Positions 36,503 to 47,889 of a stretch of DNA of 64,000 nucleotides are shown piece by piece; within the stretch, counting starts at the first letter, position 1, and the number at the start of each line of letters is the position of its first letter. This DNA comes from Hydnum rufescens UP504 (lineage: Eukaryota > Basidiomycota > Agaricomycetes > Cantharellales > Hydnaceae). The position numbers and the translations under genes are program-made. The DNA lies in NCBI GenBank assembly GCA_014904985.1, contig MU129124.1, forward strand, positions 30,589 to 94,588, in the 5' to 3' direction. The notes beneath the pieces are model-generated. The model ran no database searches. It had not been told where the DNA came from and worked only from the letters and a program-made list of their open reading frames with translations.

Positions 36503-38374
36503 ATGTCAGCACACGGGTCTTCTTCTGCTCCACCCGCATCTCCGAAATCACAGTCACAACCCCTCGACCCCGACGTATTGGTAGATTTTCTCCATAACGT
36601 CCCGCCTATCATTACTCGGCTTCTGGTTGAGCTAGCCCCGCTCCTCGGAACACTCAGATGGGGGATCCAGATAGCCAGCTGGCGATCAGGAAGCCCTTCG
36701 GAGAGTTGGCTTGCTCTTGCCGCATTCTGGCTTATTTGTTCGATGCTTGACCTGAGCGTAAAGTATGTGAATTAACCGTCATATACGGCTATGCAATTTA
36801 ACCATTCGACTCAGATACTTCCTTCCTGTCGCTGTGCTGGTGCCATATTTTGCGTCGTACATGATCTCTTTCTTTAGACGACCGTCGGTTTCTGAAGTTA
36901 TCTCAACTGAGGAAACACTCTCCCGCGCGTTGTCTGACGTCACGATCGTTTATCATCTTCTTCCTCGTCCACCCTCGCTCCACTGGAGCATTCAGCTCCC
37001 TTGGATGAGCTGGGTACGGGTCTTCGGCTTGCTCTATATCCCTTACCTCATGATAATGTACTTCATTCCGCTGAAAGTGACTTTTGGCATTTTTGGCACC
37101 ATCTTACTCACTTGGCGCGCTCCCTGGAGTCGGACGACAAGGAATATCGTTGCAAAAAATGGCTGGCTCAGATATATTTCTCGCCGAACATGGTATTGGG
37201 CGACCTCCCTTTCCCTTTCTCCCTCCTCCCTCGCCTCCACCTCAACCCCCATTGCAGAAGTGTCTCGTCTACCACCAGATGTACTTTCCGATGCACCCAG
37301 GCCAGTAACACTTCGATTCCGCTTCACAATACATGAAAACCAGCGCTGGTGGATGGGCCTCGACTGGACAGCCGCACTCCTGCCTCAAGAACGAGCGAGC
37401 TGGACTTCTTCCTCTCTTCGTCCTACAGCTCCTCCCATGACCGTCAGCCTCCCCCCTCGAAAAACTGCATACTTCCCTGTCCCCGGAAAGTCCAAGGTGG
37501 AGTAACATTTTCTATATTTCCATCATGATGCTGAGGCATTCGCCGCCATTAGGACCTTCGCATGAAACGAACCGCCACGTGGCACTGGGAAGAAACCGAT
37601 TGGGGCGTCCTCATCCGTCTCTCCTCTGCATCATTACCCGAGCGAGTTGTTATGGCTCTACCTAAAGTTAAAGACCCCTCCGCTGGAGCTCCACTTTCCG
37701 ACGATGTCTCCACTAGCCTGCCCGAATCGTTGTTACAACGTGGATTACAGCGTGTAGGTAGCGTGAGCATTGGCGGACCCGAGTCCCCAATGCGCTCTTT
37801 CCTAGGTGGGCCCTCTACGAAGGATGTGTCGGAGGGGAAACCGCAGGGCGAGGGCAGCGGCGAATCCGACGATAATGCTGGTGGGTTGGAGGGTACCGGT
37901 GATTCCGTCCCGGAAACGACACCCCAAGAAGACATAACAGACACCGAGGGATGGATCTACGGTGACAATAAATGGGAAGGGTCTAGTGGGAAAGCAGGCA
38001 TTGGGAAGGTAGGTTATACTGGCTCGTCAATGGTTGATTTGCTAAGACCTCGTCAGTTCACGCGCTACCGGCGATGGACTCGCATCGCAGTGATGACTGA
38101 AACCATAGAAATCGTCACAGCAGAAGAGGCTCCACATCTTTCCGCAAATAAGACTACCGCTCTTAGTACTCCACCCTCAATTTCAAGAGCCTCGTCGTCC
38201 TCGCTGCCATCAGCCCTGGCCCCTAAAACTCCCGATCAGAAAACATTAGCACCTCCTGTTGAGCCAAATGTCGTGACTGCAGCGGCTAGTGTGCGCGTCT
38301 CGGCATCACCAGAGAGCCAGGGCGTAAAGGGGGGTCTAAGGCACAGATTACAACAGGCTGTCGCTGGACAGTGA
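36503..38374 (+). CDS. Peroxin of the PEX30/31/32 (PEX23) family with dysferlin domain
   Basis: These ER/peroxisome membrane proteins regulate peroxisome number at ER contact sites. Three exons, 36503-36762, 36815-37496 and 37553-38374, give an uninterrupted 587-residue protein. The N-terminal half has hydrophobic segments (SWLALAAFWLICSMLDLSVK; FLPVAVLVPYFASYMISFF; VFGLLYIPYLMIMYFIPLKV), fitting the reticulon-like/Pex24p membrane part. The C-terminal half carries the dysferlin pair: RFTIHENQRWWMGLDWT...LLPQERASWT (DysF-N) and TATWHWEETDWGV...EGWIYGDNKWEG...FTRYRRWTRIAVM (DysF-C), separated by an acidic Ser/Gly-rich linker. A Ser/Pro/Ala-rich tail follows. Another in-frame ATG at 36,437 would add 22 residues. 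The gene is unbroken, unlike several neighbours. Confidence 0.85.
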
Positions 38375-38579
38375 TATTAATACTGTAGGGGTGCTTGAGG
38401 TGCAGTGTCTTGTTTAATCGATACTATATTGGTCTCTTGCTGTTATTGGAATACTCGTACGCGTGGTTAATAACAATGTACTGTATATTCTTGTGACACT
38501 ATCGGGACGGATCGAATCCCTGATAAGAAATGGCTCATTCGATTGATAATGCTGGGGGTGGCATCGGTTGGATCCTTCA

Positions 38580-38965
38580 TAAGAGGTTCAATCTGCACAC
38601 CTGAGCATTGGAACACCCCGACGCGGCGAGGCCAATCGAAGCTTGATTCTTAGTAAAGGGGAGTCTGGGATTGCTCCCCCTTTCTCTCTTCTAACGGGGC
38701 TGTTTCTCCGGACTCCCAACAGTAAGAGCGATCAAGCGGAGAGAAACACGATAGGATGGCTATTCTTGCAGCCTGGCCTATCTCCATCTTCCGACCTTGA
38801 GAATATCTGGACGTATTTGAAGACGTCCTTATTTTTTTACAGGGGCTGAAGTATCGAAATACATTCCGGAAACCGAGATGGAAAACAATCCAATAAGCAA
38901 TCGATAAACACCCAGACCTATGGGAAAAAGAGTTCGGAATGAGATCAGGTTTCAAGTGTTGGAAT
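38580..38965 (+). repeat. Dispersed direct repeat, copy 1
   Basis: This segment, beginning AAGAGGTTCAATCTGCACAC, matches 52,914-53,305 at what looks like 85-90% identity in the same orientation. Copy 2 lies just downstream of the second NLR gene. In both copies the minus strand holds a short related frame (about 97-113 codons, with SPLDRSYCWESG and APLEERKG), which could be the end of an unknown gene carried with the duplication. I found no terminal repeats. Confidence 0.7.
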
Positions 38966-39594
38966 TGGGGATGGGGAGCTCTAAAGCTCATTGCTTAGTC
39001 AGCATATCCTTCTACTGGATGCCGTCCAAGCGTTTGCTTGAGCTCTGATAAAATGCCCTATCTTTCCTCTCATTATGCGAATCTAAGTGGCTCACCAATT
39101 CTTCAACAGCGGGACATGTGAAATTGCCAATTCTTCAGTCCTGCTTCTGTAGAAACTGAAAGACCTGCGACGCGGGAACCGTAATCAATTGGTTACCGAG
39201 TCGCGAGGCCTGCATGACATTATATAGACGAAGAGAAACAATGCGCGCTTTGGTGCGCATCTAGATGAGGTGCGTTTTGCCACGGAAGTGGTGTGCAATG
39301 AGGAAGAGGTGGCGGCGGACGTTGCGGTAGTGGCAGTGTCAGAGCGTTTTGCCGTAACAGCTTCTTTCGAGGCTAAGGCTTCAGCACTGCCCGAATTCTA
39401 AGCCTGGCGCCATGGATTGTTATTATGTAAGACACCAGGGTGAGTCCTTCGGACTTCTCTGCCTACACACGGTAAGAGACACAGAGCTCATATCTCATCC
39501 AGCATTGGCGACGGGTTTCAGTCCGCAGAGCGATCATAACTCGAGCCTATCTCGCATTACGCTAGCAAAAACTAGCACAAGACCGCATCGCTGC
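38966..39594. other. Intergenic region
   Basis: No gene or repeat is recognised between the dispersed repeat and the broken dynamitin. Confidence 0.4.
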
Positions 39595-40741
39595 CGCAGC
39601 GGATTCATCTGATGCGCAAATCTCTGGGCCCGTGGCAAACCCAAGAACTCAAAAGTACGCCTCGTTACCTGATATAGTGTGTCATAATATTCTACATTTT
39701 TTCAGGGAATTCACGAGTTTGTTCGTGTCTGCAGGACTCTGCCCCGGATATCTACGAAACCTCAGACACGTTTCCTACTTTGCAAGAGGCACATTCATTT
39801 AATTGTTTTGAGCCACGTCTCCCCGAATTAAGGTATGCCGACTAGAAGGAACAAAGTTCAGAGAATGAGGGTCCGAATTCGCGCTCAGGACGGTGTAACA
39901 TTGACGAGACATCGACGCGAGGATCTTGATCGCAGTCACCTACCAGATGTAACTCAAGTTGGACAAAAATTTCGAAGAGCGGAGAAGCGTCGCGGTTCAT
40001 ACACTATGCTCTCGTATGTCCTGATTTCCCCTGCCTAATGCTTGCTTTTAGGACGATTCAGAGAAATATATGCATACCCCGAATCTCGCGATGGGAGCCC
40101 ATCACGATCTGCATCGCCTCCAAGCAGCACTCGAAAGCCAGCCACTGTCAGCACCGGTCTTCAATTGCTCCAATGTTTTCGTTTTCTTCACCTGAACTAC
40201 TTCCTCTCAGAACACTCCACTACTCCTTCCACCTATCACGCGGCTCTCCAATATCTCACTCTCCTCACTCAACCACGGCATATAGACTCAGTCTCTCGTC
40301 GGCTAAAACTCCTGACGGATTTGGAACGATACTCGGCGAGTTCAGCAGCTCGCCGTCAATCAACCGCCAATCCAACCGCTCCTAACCAGGCCGGAGGTGC
40401 AACCCCAGCCGCCGCCCCACCTTCTAACCTCACGAACGACTTAGCACCAGTCTTGGCCCGCCTCGCACCCGCCCTCCCGACGATTCCACACCTTCTCACG
40501 CGGCTCCGCACTCTTTATAGCCTTATGCCCCTGCATCCGGTTTCGCATCATCCTTGGCGGACCTAGAAGAGGAGCAGAGGCGCACAAGGGCAGGGTTAAC
40601 GGAGTTGGCTACCGCGGTGGAAGGATTGGAAAAGAGCATGGAGGTGAATGCTGAGCGAGTGGAGGGGAATTTGAAAGGACTGGTAGAGCGCTTAGAGGGT
40701 GTACGGGAGCGATTGGCGATTGAAAACAGTGAGGACGTCAT
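39595..40741 (+). pseudogene. Broken inverted copy of dynamitin
   Basis: This is nearly the same DNA as the working dynamitin gene at 27,213-28,727 but inverted. Three defects are visible. The start codon region (ATGGCAAGTACT in the working gene) is altered at about 39,655 so that no ATG remains. At about 40,171 the sequence jumps from CTTCAATTGCTCC to AATGTTTTCG, deleting roughly 405 bases that encode the central coiled coil. The frame is shifted near 40,520-40,550 before LADLEEEQRRTRAGL. The first intron donor here is a normal GT. Its 3' end faces the 3' end of the NLR gene at 40,920-44,659, the same arrangement as in the other copy. Confidence 0.85.
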
Positions 40742-40919
40742 GGGAACACCGAATCAACCAGTTGCATGTCATGCTTACTGTTTCGCTCCCCCCCAAATAC
40801 GGTTAGCCCTGGGCAGTAGCGTTGGTAGCAGAGTCAGGTTGCACATAAACCCATGCATGCAGCTAAAACAATATACTATTCCATTCTCTCAATACACATC
40901 ATCATAGTGCGCTCAAGGA

Positions 40920-43900
40920 CTAAACAAGAATCAGGTCATGTGGAATGGTGAGAATTATGACGCGACCGTCCTGACATCCAACCGCCACCTGAGATTGAGT
41001 CCGCTGACTCGACATAAGGATGCGTGTGCTAGGTAAGTAATGTGGAGGGATGTAACAGAGACGTCTGAGGGGGCCGCCTTCGTGCTTCCGCACAACTATC
41101 CACCTGCCATGGAGAGAGCAAACGAACGGAGTCGAGCCTACAATGGGCCCAGGACCCACTTTTGATGACCCAGAGACCAGGCGAAGGGGAGGTTGAAGAG
41201 TCAAATCCCATGTGAAGGCCTCCACACCTGCGTGTGTGATCAAAGTCCAACCATAAGCAGAAAATGTAATGTCCGAAACCCAACTAGAATGGCCATCTAA
41301 TTTTGCAATGAGCGTGCCTGATGTGGCATCCCACAACCTTAGGGTGCAATCATGGGAACCTGAAGCCAGACACACACCATTGGGTGAAAATGCAACAGCT
41401 GTAACACATCCTGAATGGCCTTCTAGTTTGTAAATGGGCAGACCAGACATGACATCCCATAACCATACAGTGCAATCATGAGACCCTGATGCCAGGCACA
41501 ATCCATCAGGTGAAAATACAACAGTCTTCACCCAAGCAGAATGACCTTCCAGTTTGGCAATGAGTGTGCCCAGCATGGCATCCCACAACCACACAGTATT
41601 ATCTGCAGAACCAGATGCCAGGTGCAAGCCATTGGGGGAGAATGCAACAACAAAAACCCAGTCAGAGTGGACTTCCAATTTGGAAATAGGTGTACCCAAC
41701 ATGGTATCCCAAAACCGGAGGGTAGAATCTTCTGAGCCGGATGCCAGGCACAAGCCATCAGGGGAAAATGCAATGGACCTTACCCAACCAGAGTGCCCTT
41801 CCAGTTTTGAAATGGGTGCACCTGAGATGGCATCCCACAAGCGTAAGGTATGATCATCAGAGCCTGATACCAAGTGCAGGCTGTCAGGGAAAAGGCAACA
41901 GTTCTAACTGAATGAGAATGGCCGTGTAGTGTTGCATAATGCATGCCAGAGATGGCATCCCACAACCGTAGGGAACAATCGAAGGAACCCGACGCAAGGC
42001 GCAAGCCATCAGCAGAAAATGCAGCAGTAATGATTGAGCGAGAATGACCTTCCAGGCCTGCAATATGGACACCTGAGGTAGCATCCCACAACTGTAGGGT
42101 ACCATCATTAGAGCCTGATGCAATGCGCAACCTGTCAGGTGAAAATGCAACAGTCCACTCCAGACTAGAATTCCCTTCCAGTTTCACATTGCGTATGCCC
42201 AACCCTGACACAGTGTCCCAAAACCATAGGGTACGATCTTTGGAGGCTGATACCAAGTTTGAGCCGTCAGGTGAGAATGCAATGGCTTTTACAGAACCAA
42301 AATGACCTTCCAGCTTTGCAATGGATCCACCGGAGGTGGCATCCCACAAGCGCAGGGTGCCATCAATAGAGCCGGATGCCAGGCGCAAGCCATCAGGCGA
42401 AAATGCAACAGTTGTAATTGCTTGAGAGTGATTGTGCAGTTTTGCAATGTGTGCACCTGAGACAACATCCCACAATCTTATGACGGCTTCATCAGAGCCT
42501 GATGCCAGCCGTAAGCCATGGGGTGAGAATGCGATGGTCGTAACTGCCCCAGAATGCCCAAGTAAAGTACTCAAGTGCTGCGGCCATTCAGATTCTACCC
42601 CTTGCAACACCGTGATAGAATCCTTTCCATTGCCGCAATACACTTTATAGAGCACGGTGTTGTGTGGGGTAAAGGGTAACGCAGAATAATAGACATGCAG
42701 CGCACTCTCTCTTATAACCGTGCCGTGGGCGAAGATGAATCGATAAGCATCAGAAAGCATTGTTACTACGACCGACTTGCATTTCGAGCTTATCTGTCAT
42801 CGGAGCCATAACATAGTCAAGGGATGAGCCGAGGATCAATAATAAATAGACATACCGCCCAACGGTGCGCCTCTTGAATTGAGCTCAAAGCAGTGGAGAC
42901 GCTTCCAATCAAGCTCATTGCTTCAAACCACGACAAGATTGAGCGCATCGAGAACTCCTCCAGGGCCTCCACCGTTCTCTCCTCTCCGAGCTCAACACGC
43001 GAGAGGTGTGAGGCCCAATACCGGCAAGCATACTGTGCTTCTGGCGGCAGCGCCTCCCTCACTTTCTCTTCAAGTCCATCGATTTCTCTATTCAACAGTG
43101 ACGGATCCGAGATCCCAGCTACGTCCCGTTTCAGATGTGTGGCCATCAGTTCAAAGCATCGGATAGCATGTCGGAGTTCCTGTTCTGGCACAGGAACAAT
43201 CACGAACTCGGCCATGGAGCATCGGGAAGCATTCGTAATAAATTCGAGAAACGAAGGGTGATAGATACGAGGTGCCTCGTGAATATCGGACGGTGGAACG
43301 ATGACTGCGTGAAGATGATACAAGGTGGCCTCAATAACGTGTCTATCATACCGGACAAATTGAGCCAATGAATACAAGGGGAGGGGCTCGTGCAACAAAA
43401 CGATACTTCCGACGACGATTTGAAACCTCTTCAGGGTTTCTGGACGATTAGATGTAGAAACGGAATTGCGGAGCACCCCCATGTAGAGGTCATCGAGCTG
43501 CGAATATGGTGTGGCTCCGGCTTGTTGGGCCGACTGGGTGTTAAGTATAAGGCTTAAATGTCTGCGAGGATCTCGCACGCGATCATCCCCGATGAATCGA
43601 ATTGCCGTACTCGCGTAAACAAATAATTTCCCGGATTTCTCTACAAGTCCGTCCCTCTGGTCCTCTGTCGCCCAATCGGTAGACATAGGAAGATCAAGGT
43701 TCTCCGGAATTTTGGCCAATTCGGTAGAGATGTAAAAGCGGATGTCTCGCTGAACAACCGAGGCCTCGATATCATGAAGAATGGTCTTTGCAAGATTCGG
43801 GACTTTGCTGAACACGGAAGATAGGTGAGGCTGTGGGCGGCTTGTAATTAGAATGCGAACGAAAGAGATTCGGATAGCGTGCGAAAACACAAGGCGGAGA

Positions 43901-44659
43901 ATGTCGGTGGCACCCTTTTCTTCACATTCGTCAAGGGCATCAAGGATGATAAGTGTTGAGTGCTGATGGGGATTGATTTTAAGAAGGGGAGTCAAGATTA
44001 ATTCCTGAAGGTGAGGCAATAGTTCCTTATGCCCGATTGTCGGATCTCGTGTTAAGGCTTCCACGATGACATTCTTTAACGCAATATCTGATTGGGCAAG
44101 CTGGAAAGCGAGTGTCGGAAGCACGAGCCGTGGATCCTGCAAAGGTTTGTCGCTTCGAGAAAAGAAGAAGCTGGCGCCTAGCATGGCCTTCTCTTGCGCT
44201 CGCTCAGCGACGGTTTTAGCGATCGTGGATTTGCCGATGCCAGCAAGTCCGTTCAGCCAGTACACAGGGGGTCTTTCGCCATTTGGGCTTTCCAACCACG
44301 ACATAATTTCCTCCAATATAGCAACTCGAGTGCCGGGGAGACATGGTGACGAGGCACCCTCGCGACCAGAGTCATGCGCCGCATATACAGCGCGAGGAAG
44401 AGACATTAAGAGCGTAGTGTCAGAGGAACCCTGTCCGTCTGGAAGAGCATTCAGTATATTGTTAAGGAGTCTAAACACTTGAGGTACTGACAATTATTGT
44501 AGTTGAGTTGGATAGCAACATCCCCTCCACGACCACCAATAGCAGCATTTTCCCCTGAACCCCCACTACCGGTACCTGCCCTCAGGCATCGGCAAGCATG
44601 AAGACGGGTGATTGAAAGGCAACTAACTCACTTATAGCGAAGTGATTTTCCATTGCCAT
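40920..44659 (-). CDS. NACHT-WD40 protein (NLR-like), NLR1, one frame break
   Basis: This is a STAND receptor of the kind fungi use in nonself recognition and programmed cell death. The start MAMENHFAI joins a Gly-rich segment (GSGGSGENAAIGGRGGD...NYNN), then LLMSLPRAV...GTRVAILEEI. NACHT motifs are Walker A GLAGIGKST (about 44,225), Walker B LIILDALDE and sensor ITSRPQPHL. A helical linker follows with YSQLDDLYMGVLRNS and PPSDIHEAPRIYHPSFLEFI. After an intron (near 42,780-42,850) come about 11 WD40 blades of 42 residues (pattern LEGHS..V..VAFSPDGL.LASGS.D.T.RLWD) and a conserved tail ending VIILTIPHD. A single missing base near 41,887 shifts the frame inside blade 6. It sits in an inverted duplication with the broken dynamitin. 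The likely role, nonself surveillance, is inferred from the family. Confidence 0.88.
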
Positions 44660-44979
44660 CAAGCGAGATGAGATGGGGTGTGCCCACCGCTGTCCAGATC
44701 AGCTGGATAGCTTCGCTCAGCGATGTCAAGGGAGATACGATGCAAGGATTGAGAATCAGGTGTATCGCGCTGTGTCAGTGACTGCAAGAACGGCTTTTCC
44801 CGTCGTGCCTGACCCTGGGTTGGATCGGTATCACTTTGCATAGCGAATCGTAAGAAAGAGGAGAGAGGGGCAACGAAGGAATGCAATAGCCAGTGGCGAG
44901 TGACCCCGCATCTAATACCCCCCACACCGAAACTATAATGCTCGGGCTTAATTTCTCATTCCGATTCTATCATGACATA
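44660..44979. other. NLR1 upstream region
   Basis: This is promoter-side sequence of NLR1. An upstream frame on the minus strand (44,659-44,925) runs into the NLR start but has no splice join that keeps the reading frame, so I do not include it. Confidence 0.35.
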
Positions 44980-45454
44980 CTGTAGTGTTACGGTCTTAGC
45001 GATATGTCACACGTCACACGGGCTGTTATCGTATCGCTAAATGGCCTTGTGTCACGTCACAAGAGCCCATATCGTTAGGTGTCACAAGTGAAAAACGAGC
45101 TGGAAACTGCGGGAAATGAAGCTAGAACTATGCCTAGTGCTTCCGCACGTGGGTTGGGCATAGAAGCCGTCATCGGCAATTATTTCTTCGACATCCCCCT
45201 GGACCCTGGTGACCCCACCATGTACAGTACTGCTTCCGCAGATCAGATTTTTAGCGCCACATTCTGGCAGCTGGGGTGATAGTTCTGGGGCCGATGGCCC
45301 CAGGAATCCCCAAGGGCTGACACCTCCCATCAGTGGTCTACCCCGTATCGCTAATTGGGGGGGTGTCACACCCTCCTTGAGGTGGTATCGCCAGATCAGG
45401 GGTGACAGAAATTACGTAACGTCACGTGATATCACTAAGATCGTAACACTACAG
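44980..45454. mobile_element. MITE-like nonautonomous DNA transposon, 475 bp, TA target duplication
   Basis: The left end CTGTAGTGTTACGGTCTTAG (44,980) and the right end, read on the other strand, CTGTAGTGTTACGATCTTAG (45,454) form terminal inverted repeats of about 26 bases with few mismatches. Each end is flanked by TA (44,978-44,979 and 45,455-45,456). The interior holds repeated TATCGCTAA and GTGTCAC motifs and no transposase frame. A TA duplication is typical of Tc1/mariner-related elements. It lies between NLR1 and the HNH gene. Confidence 0.75.
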
Positions 45455-45708
45455 TAGTATATCTACAAAGTTGGAGCCTTATCAGGGTAAAATATGTACT
45501 TTTTTCACTTCGCAGGAATTAAATTGACACTGGCAAGAAGTGGTTAATGGATCACAGGCAGTCCCGGCCTCCACTGCTCCATATCCTGAGTGCTTTCCTG
45601 GTGCTTCTTGCAATATCGTTCGGTTGCAGCCTTTGACTTGCCCCAGAAAAAAAGCATAACGTTATCTTCATCCCATCGCATCTGATCCTTCGCCTGCATG
45701 TTCCCCCC

Positions 45709-46812
45709 TCAGGCTGGCTGATTTTGCGTTCCCACATCCATAGAGTTAGTTTCGTTCGCATACTGGGCGGCGCCGTGCTCTTGAATTGTGACACCCCTGT
45801 CGCGCACTGTCCTCGGAGCTCCCATTGGGCCGGCCGGGCGAGCAGGGTTAAGCTGACTGTCAAGGGCTTCCAAACCGTGTCCCCAACGCTTGACGGCAGC
45901 GGCTCCATAATTGTAATGCAGTAACAGGCGCGACGGTTTTCGTTTCTTTGTAGATTGGATGAAAGTGGCATCCAGGTTGTTCGGAGTGATGAGAAACATG
46001 TATTTGTCTGGTTCTCCTAGCCATTGGAGTGTATAACGCACATCACGGGCGTAGGCCAGCCCCGGACGCGGCTTAAGGGGTCGATCCGCGCAGGGGATGT
46101 CAGTTTTGTCAAGGGAGCGATTGGGGTCTGGGCATCGATGTATAGGTGAAGATGAATCATGCAACGGCAAATGGACGAACCTTAAGTATGGCCATATTCC
46201 GTGGATCAAACCATCTATGTATGGATGACATGGCAAGCATACCATTGCGAATATCATTTATATCAATCAAGTCATCTACATCCTCTTCATCGTTGGGACG
46301 ATTGTCGATGATACCTCGAAACCCCTGAGGAGAGAAAGGCTAGATGGTTAAATATCGTGACCGCATAATAATACCGTACAACATACCCCCGAGCCCCTTT
46401 CAGGTGGAATGATACGGATCCCATGGCCTCGCGAGACTCCCCTGAATACACAACATTCATCACGTTCGAGAAGGCTGTCGCGAAAAGCGTCGCGGGTATT
46501 AGTCGTCTCCGAGGGTACACTTGACCGCTGCTTGATGACTTCAAGATCAACCATACGTCCGAAATCCTGGATTACCAGAGGCCACATCGTCATCGGTACT
46601 TCATTAGCAGACAAGCCGAACTTACCAGTACATACACCCCCGTTTACAACATACTGGTACAGGCCATCGTCATCCAGCACACCATCGAGTTCCAATGCAG
46701 CAGAGTTAAGTGCTCTCGCCAGCTCGCCTACAGTACCAAAAATGCACCAACCGAGAAAGGCCAAGTATCTTCGGGGTCCCCAAAGATACTTGGCCTTTCT
46801 CGGTTGGCGCAT
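45709..46812 (-). CDS. HNH_2-type nuclease-domain protein of the basidiomycete type (one frame break)
   Basis: Exon 1 (46812-46387) encodes YLAFLGWCIFGTVGELARAL, an Asp-rich segment and RDSLLERDECCVFRGV...GHGIRIIPPERGSG. Exon 2 (46324-46181) gives GFRGIIDNRPNDEEDVDDLI then DINDIRNGMLAMSSIHRWFD. Exon 3 (46127-45709) contains DKTDIPCADRPLKPRPGLAY, DKYMFLITPNNLDATFI and LLLHYNYGAAAVKRWGHGLE. The arrangement (CCVF, IIP, NGML...IH..FD) is that of the expanded HNH_2 proteins of Agaricomycetes, whose function is unknown. Where homologues usually have HIIP, this protein has RIIP, so a key histidine may be lost. Exons 1 and 2 join in phase, but exon 3 needs one extra base near 46,124 to read KTPNRSLDK. 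The start codon lies in a long palindrome, so the true N-terminus is uncertain. Confidence 0.72.
46742..46812. repeat. 71-bp near-perfect palindrome
   Basis: Two 35-base arms are exact reverse complements except at two pairs (46,746/46,808 and 46,772/46,782), with a single base (46,777) between them. The left arm runs from ATGCACCAACCGAG and the right arm ends CTCGGTTGGCGCAT. Both strands read as similar peptides (QPRKAKYL.GP.RYLAFLGW). The palindrome covers the apparent start of the HNH gene. Confidence 0.9.
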
Positions 46813-47889
46813 CGGGGACTCAGACAGAGAGACCGTATCTCATCTATTGATATGTCCAATAGAAGGGTGGATTAAGGGTGAGGACGAGGCAAACATGGCC
46901 TACAGGGAAAGGTTCAGCTCCCTCCAGCTGCAGGAAGTAGAGCGGACATTTGTCGGAAATGACCGACACCCCGCTGCGCTGCTGCTTGCAGATGCAGAAT
47001 TGCTAAGCGTGGTGGCCCCCGGACAAAAAACCAGACATGAAGGCGAAGGTTAGCCCACATCGCAGGGCTCTCTACACACGATGTACAAGTCCGTTCGGTG
47101 TCACCAACTACGACCGCTCCCCAGCCTTTTCGGTGGCAAGATTTTTCACTATCTTGCCCACTTAGCGGGTACCCACAACATCTCCTCTTCCCTGATCACT
47201 GAGAAATAGGGACTAGAAAGAATGCCTACCAGTCGACGCTCGCCCTGGGATCAAAGAACCGTCGTCTAACCCTCTGGCACCTTGTAATCATGGATATTCA
47301 AGTTCAACTCTGAGGCTAATACTCGAATATCCCCTTGCCTCGTCCACAAAGACTGGCGGTCTTTCATGGGTGACATTTACATCGAGATTGCAACGGACAT
47401 CCTTCACCATGATGCATTTCGAGGGCCAGAGATGGTTATAATTCATCGAATAGTCCAACACCTGTAGCACCCTCACACACTCTCAATGCGTCCCTTCACT
47501 TCTCCAGTTCCAGTGCCATTAACGCGGGGTCGTAATTCGCATCCCAGGTTTCTTTCCGAATAGCAGTCTATTGAGCGCATTAGGAAGTGGACTCGTGACG
47601 TCATTGATTAGCCCCGACCTGCATTTAGATTACACAGGCGTGAATTCAAGATTTTGCTATATCCAACCAAAGCCTTGTTCTCTGGCGTTCTCATAGGGCA
47701 TCACTTACGGGATTTGTCAGGTTTGGATCGAACTTTGAGTATCTTCTGCATAGATGTCGCGGACCCCTATTGACGGGGATCTAGCGAAGCCTCTCAGCAG
47801 TCGAGGGCCCCCAATGCCATTCCCGTGCGTTGTAAAGCGATAAACTATTGTCCGAACACCGCTCCTTTGGCAGGTCTGGTAGACTGGGG
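46813..47889. other. Region without a clear gene
   Basis: A plus-strand frame from the palindrome to 47,053 (IGDSDRETVSHLLICPIEGW and onward) looks coding-like but has no start of its own. A minus-strand frame at 47,288-47,476 (DVNVTHERPPVFVDEARGYS) also looks protein-like. Neither could be assigned. They may be pieces of a rearranged gene around the palindrome. Confidence 0.35.

Noticed and set aside
44659..44925. Upstream 88-codon frame as an extra N-terminal exon of NLR1
   Set aside because: It stops just at the NLR start, and the ATG at 44,659 with a GT-AG intron gives an N-terminus parallel to NLR2.
46409..47053. 214-codon plus-strand frame across the HNH gene
   Set aside because: Most of it is the antisense shadow of HNH exon 1; only the part right of the palindrome might be real, and it lacks a start.
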